From WHTX01 sp038255145 (GTDB taxonomy: Bacteria; Actinomycetota; Acidimicrobiia; Acidimicrobiales; CAIXPF01), in NCBI GenBank assembly GCA_038255145.1, contig JBBSLP010000006.1, positions 60,733-124,732 on the forward strand: 64,000 nt of DNA, in the 5' to 3' direction. Below, one piece after another: positions 59,840 through 64,000 of the stretch (position 1 is the stretch's first letter; every line of letters begins with the position of its first letter). The position numbers and the translations under genes were made by a program. The notes beneath the pieces were generated by a model. It had not been told where the DNA came from and did no database searches. It worked only from the letters and a program-made list of their open reading frames with translations.

Positions 59840-61090
59840 GTGCCGCCGCCTTACCGAACCAGTACCCCAGGGTCCACGCCGCCGGAACCAGTGGAAGTTC
59901 CGCCTTCGCTACCCTTCGATTCGCCTCGGCGAACCGATTACCTGGTGTTCGGCCGGCCCGACATCCGCGAGGAGGAGATCGCCGAGGTCGTCGACACGCT
60001 CCGTTCAGGATGGCTCGGCACTGGTCCGAAGGTATCGGCCTTCGAGCGCGATTTTGCGGCCTACACGGCATCAGCCCACGCGCTCGCCCTGGCCAGCTGC
60101 ACGGCCGGACTCCAGCTGAGCATGCACGTGGCGGGCATCGGTCCTGGTGACGAGGTCATCGTGCCGTCGATGACCTTCGCGGCAACGGCCAACGCCGTGG
60201 TGCAGCGGGGGGCAACGCCCGTGCTCGCCGACGTCGATCCCCGCACGTGCAACCTCGACCCCGCCGACGTCGAGCAGCGAATGACATCTCGGACACGGGC
60301 CATCATCCCCGTGCACTTCGCCGGCCGACCCTGCGACATGGGTCGCCTGGGTGACCTCGCCCGCCGAAACGATTTGACCATGATTGAGGATTGCGCTCAC
60401 GCCATCGAGGCATTGTGGGACGGTCGACACGTCGGGACCTTCGGCGCCGCCGGGGTCTTCAGCTTCTACGTGACCAAGAACGTCGTCACCGCCGAGGGTG
60501 GCATGCTGATAACGGCCGATCCCGAAATCGCCGCCCGAGTCAAACGACTGGCGTTGCACGGTCTCTCAGCCGATGCGTGGGAGCGGTTCAGTGACCGGGG
60601 CTATCGCCACTATGAGGTGGTCGAGCCCGGCTACAAGATGAACATGACCGACATGCAGGCCGCCCTGGGCATCCACCAACTGGCCCGGGTGGAGTCCAAC
60701 CTCGTCCGTCGCCAGGAGGTGTGGGCCCGGTACGACCTGGCCTTCGCCGACCTCCCCCTCGACGTGCCTGCGCCCGAGGAGCCCGGTACCCGTCACGCCC
60801 GGCACCTCTACACGGTGCTGCTGCAGCTCGACGAGCTCACCGCGGGCCGCGACGAGATCATGGCCGCGCTCCATCGGCAGCGGATCGGGTGCGGCGTGCA
60901 CTACCGGGCCGTGCATCGCCACCCGTACTACCGCGACATGTTCGTGCCCGACCCCCGAACCCTGCCCAACGCCGACGACATCTCCGACAGGACGCTGTCA
61001 CTCCCGCTGGGCTCGGGGCTGAGCGACGGTGACGTCGCTGACGTCATCGACGCCCTGCGCCGCACCCTGGCCCACTACCGGCGGCGCTGA
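59840..61090 (+). CDS. DegT/DnrJ/EryC1/StrS-family sugar aminotransferase
   Basis: A 416-residue PLP enzyme that would aminate a nucleotide-linked ketosugar. FGRPDIREEEIAEVVDTL and SGWLGTGPKVSAFE are the standard N-terminal segments. The PLP lysine is Lys213 in SFYVTKNVVTAEGG, and GYKMNMTDMQAALG is the late active-site stretch. An N-terminal Pro-rich extension of about 35 residues precedes the fold. GTG 59840 was chosen for GGGAG nine bases upstream; later starts are possible. Codon use is slightly less GC-biased than in the rest of the window. Confidence 0.9.
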   Translation: MPPPYRTSTPGSTPPEPVEVPPSLPFDSPRRTDYLVFGRPDIREEEIAEVVDTLRSGWLGTGPKVSAFERDFAAYTASAHALALASCTAGLQLSMHVAGIGPGDEVIVPSMTFAATANAVVQRGATPVLADVDPRTCNLDPADVEQRMTSRTRAIIPVHFAGRPCDMGRLGDLARRNDLTMIEDCAHAIEALWDGRHVGTFGAAGVFSFYVTKNVVTAEGGMLITADPEIAARVKRLALHGLSADAWERFSDRGYRHYEVVEPGYKMNMTDMQAALGIHQLARVESNLVRRQEVWARYDLAFADLPLDVPAPEEPGTRHARHLYTVLLQLDELTAGRDEIMAALHRQRIGCGVHYRAVHRHPYYRDMFVPDPRTLPNADDISDRTLSLPLGSGLSDGDVADVIDALRRTLAHYRRR

Positions 61091-61911
61091 ACCCGGGCCC
61101 CTCCGGTCACCCGGGCCGCCAGGCGGGGCAGCTTCGCCCTGGCGATGCGGGGTATCCGGGCCAGGGCCAGCCTGAGGGAGGCATCGACGTCGGTACCGGC
61201 CAGGATCCCGTACAGCTCGGGGTGCACGATGTCCACCGGTGCCGACGCAGGCGCCGGTTCGGCCAGCTCAGGATGGTCATCGAGGTGCGCACGGTGCACG
61301 AACAGCAACACGTTCTGGCGGAACCAGAAGGGCAGCCGCGGGTCGTCCCACAGCACGGGTCGGAAGACGTCGAGCATGACGTAGTCGTGGGCGGCGAAGC
61401 GCCGGGCCCAGGTGCTCGGGAAGGCGCCGTGGGGCTGGTGCAGGACGTCCTGGGACGGCACCGCCGCCGAGAACACCACGACGGGGGCGTGGCGCACGAG
61501 GGAGCCCACCAGGGTGTCGTGGGCCGACAGGTAGCCGCCGACCTCGAGGCTCATGGCCAGGTCGTACCGACGGCCCCGGTCCACGGGCTCGCTCAGGTCG
61601 CCCTGGTCCACCAGGGCAGGGTCGACCACGAAGAGCGCAGGGTCGAAGCCCCCCAGGTCCACGCCAGCCACATCGTCGACGCCGTGGTCGAGGAACGACC
61701 TCATGAAGCTGCCGACACCCGCCCCCAGATCGAGAACGCTGGTGGGCTGCACCCGTTCCATGATGAGGGGGACCAACACGTCGGCGGCGACGCTCGAGCC
61801 CAGCTCGCCATCGAGGTTCCGGAACATCGGCGTCAGCGAGCGACGGAGACCCACGCTCCGAGCGTAACGGCGATGGTCGAAATTCAAAGCCGTTGAGGCG
61901 GAGCTCATCAC
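61075..61911 (-). CDS. SAM-dependent methyltransferase
   Basis: A 278-residue class I methyltransferase. Motif I is VLDLGAGVGSFMRSF, the second strand ends in VAGVDLGG, and LAMSLEVGGYL is motif IV, as in methyltransferases found in glycan and natural-product clusters. The last 16 bp overlap the end of the convergent aminotransferase gene. The C-terminal part (to residue 278) is basic. Substrate unknown, probably a sugar or glycan intermediate given the neighbours. Confidence 0.8.
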   Translation of the reverse strand: MMSSASTALNFDHRRYARSVGLRRSLTPMFRNLDGELGSSVAADVLVPLIMERVQPTSVLDLGAGVGSFMRSFLDHGVDDVAGVDLGGFDPALFVVDPALVDQGDLSEPVDRGRRYDLAMSLEVGGYLSAHDTLVGSLVRHAPVVVFSAAVPSQDVLHQPHGAFPSTWARRFAAHDYVMLDVFRPVLWDDPRLPFWFRQNVLLFVHRAHLDDHPELAEPAPASAPVDIVHPELYGILAGTDVDASLRLALARIPRIARAKLPRLAARVTGGARVQRRR

Positions 61912-62046
61912 ACGACGGTTCCCGCCGGACCCCTCTGCACCCTTGGGCCGTCCCTCCCTGGGCCCGATCTCTACGAGTCACGACGGACGCGCCACCGCCC
62001 ATACATCGGAAAGTCAGGTATCCGGGCCCGATCCCATCCAATGGTC

Positions 62047-63369
62047 TCAGGAGATCCGCGGACCCTGACCACGGTCGGGCTGCCGGGCAGCGACGGCGGG
62101 GAGCGCAGCTGGATCGGGCAGGCCTGCGGGTGCGCCGAGGGCGCCGAGCTCGACGACGTCGCGGCGGAAGAGGAGGGACACCGTCCAGTCGGTCACCACC
62201 CGGAGCCGCCTCGACCACAGGGGGAGCTGGTAGAGGTGGTAGCTGCGGGTGATGAACCACCCGGGCATGCCCCGGACCTGCAGGCCGAACACCTCGGCGA
62301 TGCCCCGGTAGCGGCCCAGGGTGGCCACCTGGCCCAGCATCTTGTAGCGGTAGGCCCGGGTCGAGCCCGACAGGTTGGCCGCCAGCAGCCGAGCCTGACG
62401 CAGGGCGTGCTGGCAGGTGGGCGGGTCGGGGTGTTCGGGCGTGGCCCGGTTGGGCACCCGGGCACCGTCGCCCAACGCCCACACGTTGGCCAGGCCCTTG
62501 ACCCGCAGGTGCTCGTCGACGACGACCCGGCCCCGCTCGTCCACGGGTAGGTCGAGCCCGGCCAGCACGGGGTTGGCCCGCACTCCCGCTGTCCACACGA
62601 TGGTCGCCGCGGCCAGGCGGGTGCCGTCGGACAGCACGACGGTGTCGTCCTCGATGGCCTCGAGGGTGGTGGCCACCCGGATGTCCACCCCCCGGTCATC
62701 GAGCTGTCGCGCCGCGTAGCTGCCCAGCTTGGACGGCACCTCGTTCAGGATGCGGGGCGCCGCGTCGACCAGGACCCAGTGCTGGGGGGCAGCCTGCAAC
62801 CCCGGGTAGTGGCGGATGGCGTCGGCCACCAGGTCGGCCAGCTCGGCCAGGGCCTCGACCCCGGCGTAGCCGGCACCGATGAACACGAAGGTGAGCTGGC
62901 GCTGGCGGACCTGGGGGTCGTCGGAGGCGTCGGCGGCCTCCAGGCGGCGCAGCACGTGGTTGCGCAGGTGGATGGCATCGGCCAGCGTCTTGAAGCCCAG
63001 GGCGTGCTCGGCCAGCCCGGGGATGGGCAGGGTCCGGGTCAGCGCGCCCGGCGCCAGGACCAGCTGCTCGTAGTGGATGTCGGTGACGCCGTCGTCGGTG
63101 CGGATGCGGGCGGTGGACCCGGCGGCGTCGATGGACTCGAGCTCGCCGAGCAGCAGCTCGGCGTGGGGGCACATGACCCGCAGGGGGACCACCACGTGGC
63201 GGGGCTCGAGCATGCCCGACGCCGCCTCGGGCAGCAGCGGCGTGTAGAGCATGAAGTTGTCGGGGTTGACGATGGTCGCCCCCCGCTGGCCGAGGTAGCG
63301 GGCCACCCAACCCCCGGCGAAGCCGCCGCCGATGACCAGGACACCGCCGCGGGCCTCTCGCGTGCTCAT
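62047..63369 (-). CDS. ndh: Type II NADH dehydrogenase (NAD(P)/FAD oxidoreductase)
   Basis: A 440-residue two-Rossmann flavoprotein. The FAD motif is VLVIGGGFAGGWVARYL and the NADH motif is FVFIGAGYAGVEALAEL. NVWALGDGARVPN is the C-terminal FAD contact. The C-terminal 60 residues include an amphipathic helix region (WSRRLRVVTDWTVSLLF) of the kind that anchors NDH-2 to the membrane. It would oxidise NADH with quinone without pumping protons. The first glycine motif GGGFAGG replaces the more common GxGxxG. GGGAGG and GGGGG precede the ATG. Confidence 0.9.
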   Translation of the reverse strand: MSTREARGGVLVIGGGFAGGWVARYLGQRGATIVNPDNFMLYTPLLPEAASGMLEPRHVVVPLRVMCPHAELLLGELESIDAAGSTARIRTDDGVTDIHYEQLVLAPGALTRTLPIPGLAEHALGFKTLADAIHLRNHVLRRLEAADASDDPQVRQRQLTFVFIGAGYAGVEALAELADLVADAIRHYPGLQAAPQHWVLVDAAPRILNEVPSKLGSYAARQLDDRGVDIRVATTLEAIEDDTVVLSDGTRLAAATIVWTAGVRANPVLAGLDLPVDERGRVVVDEHLRVKGLANVWALGDGARVPNRATPEHPDPPTCQHALRQARLLAANLSGSTRAYRYKMLGQVATLGRYRGIAEVFGLQVRGMPGWFITRSYHLYQLPLWSRRLRVVTDWTVSLLFRRDVVELGALGAPAGLPDPAALPAVAARQPDRGQGPRIS

Positions 63370-63544
63370 GCCCCCAGCCTCCCACCGCCGCCCCGGGACG
63401 GGTCCAGCGGGTTCAGGCGACAGCCAGGCAGGGCGATGGACGGTCGGGGGTCGTGCCAGTGCCCGGCTCGTGGTCAGGTTGGCTTACTAGGGTTTGTTCA
63501 CCCAGCTCGAACTGGTGGAAGAGAGCAGCCCATGAGCATCGCTC

Positions 63545-63796
63545 GACCTCCCCGCCGGTGACGTGCGGGCGTTCGTGCACGGCGAGCTGCGCTAGATGCC
63601 CGCCCTGCGCACCTACCTGAGCGAGCGGGGCGTGCCCGCCGCACGGCTGTCCCTGTCCAGCTACTGGCGCGAAGGCCTCGACGAAGAGGGCTGCCAGAAC
63701 GAGAAGCGCACCCTCGGCCAGCCCATCGGCTCATCCCTGGGCTCATCTCTGTTCCGCAACCCAGCCGACCGGCGTCACGCCACTTCCCGATCGTGA
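63545..63796 (+). pseudogene. Relic of a siderophore-interacting protein (SIP) gene
   Basis: In one frame the sequence reads VRAFVHGELR, then an in-frame TAG at 63593-63595, then MPALRTYLSERGVPAARLSLSSYW and REGLDEEGCQNEKRT. This is the C-terminal end of FAD/NADPH-type siderophore-interacting proteins (a helix, the YWRxG turn, then a charged tail). No N-terminal domains are present upstream. The gene is therefore truncated and carries a nonsense codon. The remaining bases from 63370 and up to 63882 hold nothing else recognisable. Confidence 0.6.
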
Positions 63797-63882
63797 ACGA
63801 CCCCCCGTGGTCTGACCGGAACGCTGATGCGACAGAGCCTCTGAACCTCCACCGCCCGACCGGACGCGGCCAGACTGGAGGC

Positions 63883-64000
63883 GTGGACGACTTCGTCGTG
63901 GCCCGCAACCCCGAGGAGGGGTCGACGCTGCCGTTCCTGGTCCGCCTGCCCCTGGGGACGGACGGGATCGTGCTCAAGGTCCGGGACACCTGGCCCCGCA
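63883..64000 (+). CDS. Start of a protein of unknown type (ERCC4-nuclease-like N-terminus), partial
   Basis: The gene runs off the window after 39 codons. It starts VDDFVVARNPEEGSTLPFLVRLPLG and continues with a KVRDTWPR segment. Actinomycete proteins with an ERCC4-type nuclease domain often begin this way (VARNPDPxSxLPYLLRxPL, RDTWPR), but with so little sequence this is a weak match. GTG 63883 is preceded by CAGACT with a 6-nt gap and by GGAGG. Confidence 0.45.
   Translation, partial: MDDFVVARNPEEGSTLPFLVRLPLGTDGIVLKVRDTWPR

Overview
The window is 64 kb of very GC-rich DNA (by eye about 70 percent or more G+C, with G or C in nearly every third codon position) from an actinomycete, most likely an Acidimicrobiia-like lineage. 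The lineage call is an inference. It rests on a WhiB regulator, several F420-type (LLM) flavin enzymes, the order tRNA-Ser / SRP RNA / dnaX / ybaB / recR, SelA-SelB, an ethylmalonyl-CoA mutase and crotonyl-CoA carboxylase/reductase, and many genes preceded by a TANNNT -10 box only 6-10 nt before the start codon (leaderless transcripts).

Layout. 0-3 kb: an IscA-like Fe-S carrier, a SufR-like regulator and a divergent Mrp/ApbC Fe-S ATPase. 3-8 kb: fxsA, selA-selB, and a coiled-coil membrane protein overlapping a secreted trypsin-like protease. 8-12 kb: whiB, nfeD and two tandem ArsA/Get3-like ATPases, then a STAS protein. 12-18 kb: a stand-alone receiver protein, tRNA-Pro, a class III cyclase-STAND ATPase fusion, an LLM oxidoreductase, a MazG-like protein, asd and a 3Fe-4S ferredoxin. 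18-31 kb: an FAD oxidoreductase, a membrane glycosyltransferase, lysC, a membrane-anchored cyclophilin, metabolic enzymes, aat, ethylmalonyl-CoA mutase and a degenerate GGDEF protein. 31-46 kb: acyl-CoA metabolism (thioesterases, CoA transferase, carboxylase epsilon and beta subunits, methylmalonyl-CoA epimerase, ccr, thiolase) with LOG, LigC-type ligase and 5'-3' exonuclease genes between. 45.4-49.1 kb: a candidate small RNA, recR-ybaB-dnaX, SRP RNA and tRNA-Ser(GGA). 49-54 kb: a decayed membrane protein gene, an FAD monooxygenase, a PNPOx-fold protein, a ParA ATPase, tadA and tRNA-Ser(CGA). 54-55.5 kb: a small islet anchored in that tRNA. 55.7-64 kb: hydrolases, a DHFR-like reductase, a glycan cluster (GT2, DegT aminotransferase, methyltransferase), type II NADH dehydrogenase, a relic of a siderophore-interacting protein, and the start of a further gene.

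How genes connect. Thiolase, Ccr, Ecm, the epimerase and the acyl-CoA carboxylase beta/epsilon subunits are most of an ethylmalonyl-CoA route for acetyl-CoA assimilation, with a shared divergent control region between ccr and the thiolase gene. The left end is an Fe-S biogenesis locus whose regulator and Mrp gene face each other across a 41-bp region containing two mirror-image leaderless promoters around a palindrome. The strongest candidate for a less ordinary system is the 1.5-kb islet at 53.96-55.49 kb. It is bounded by a 34-bp near-perfect repeat of the tRNA-Ser 3' end and carries an overlapping HTH-nucleotidyltransferase / HEPN pair of toxin-antitoxin type with paired dyads over its promoter. 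Function calls come from reading the translated sequences and from knowledge of the families; no database search was run.
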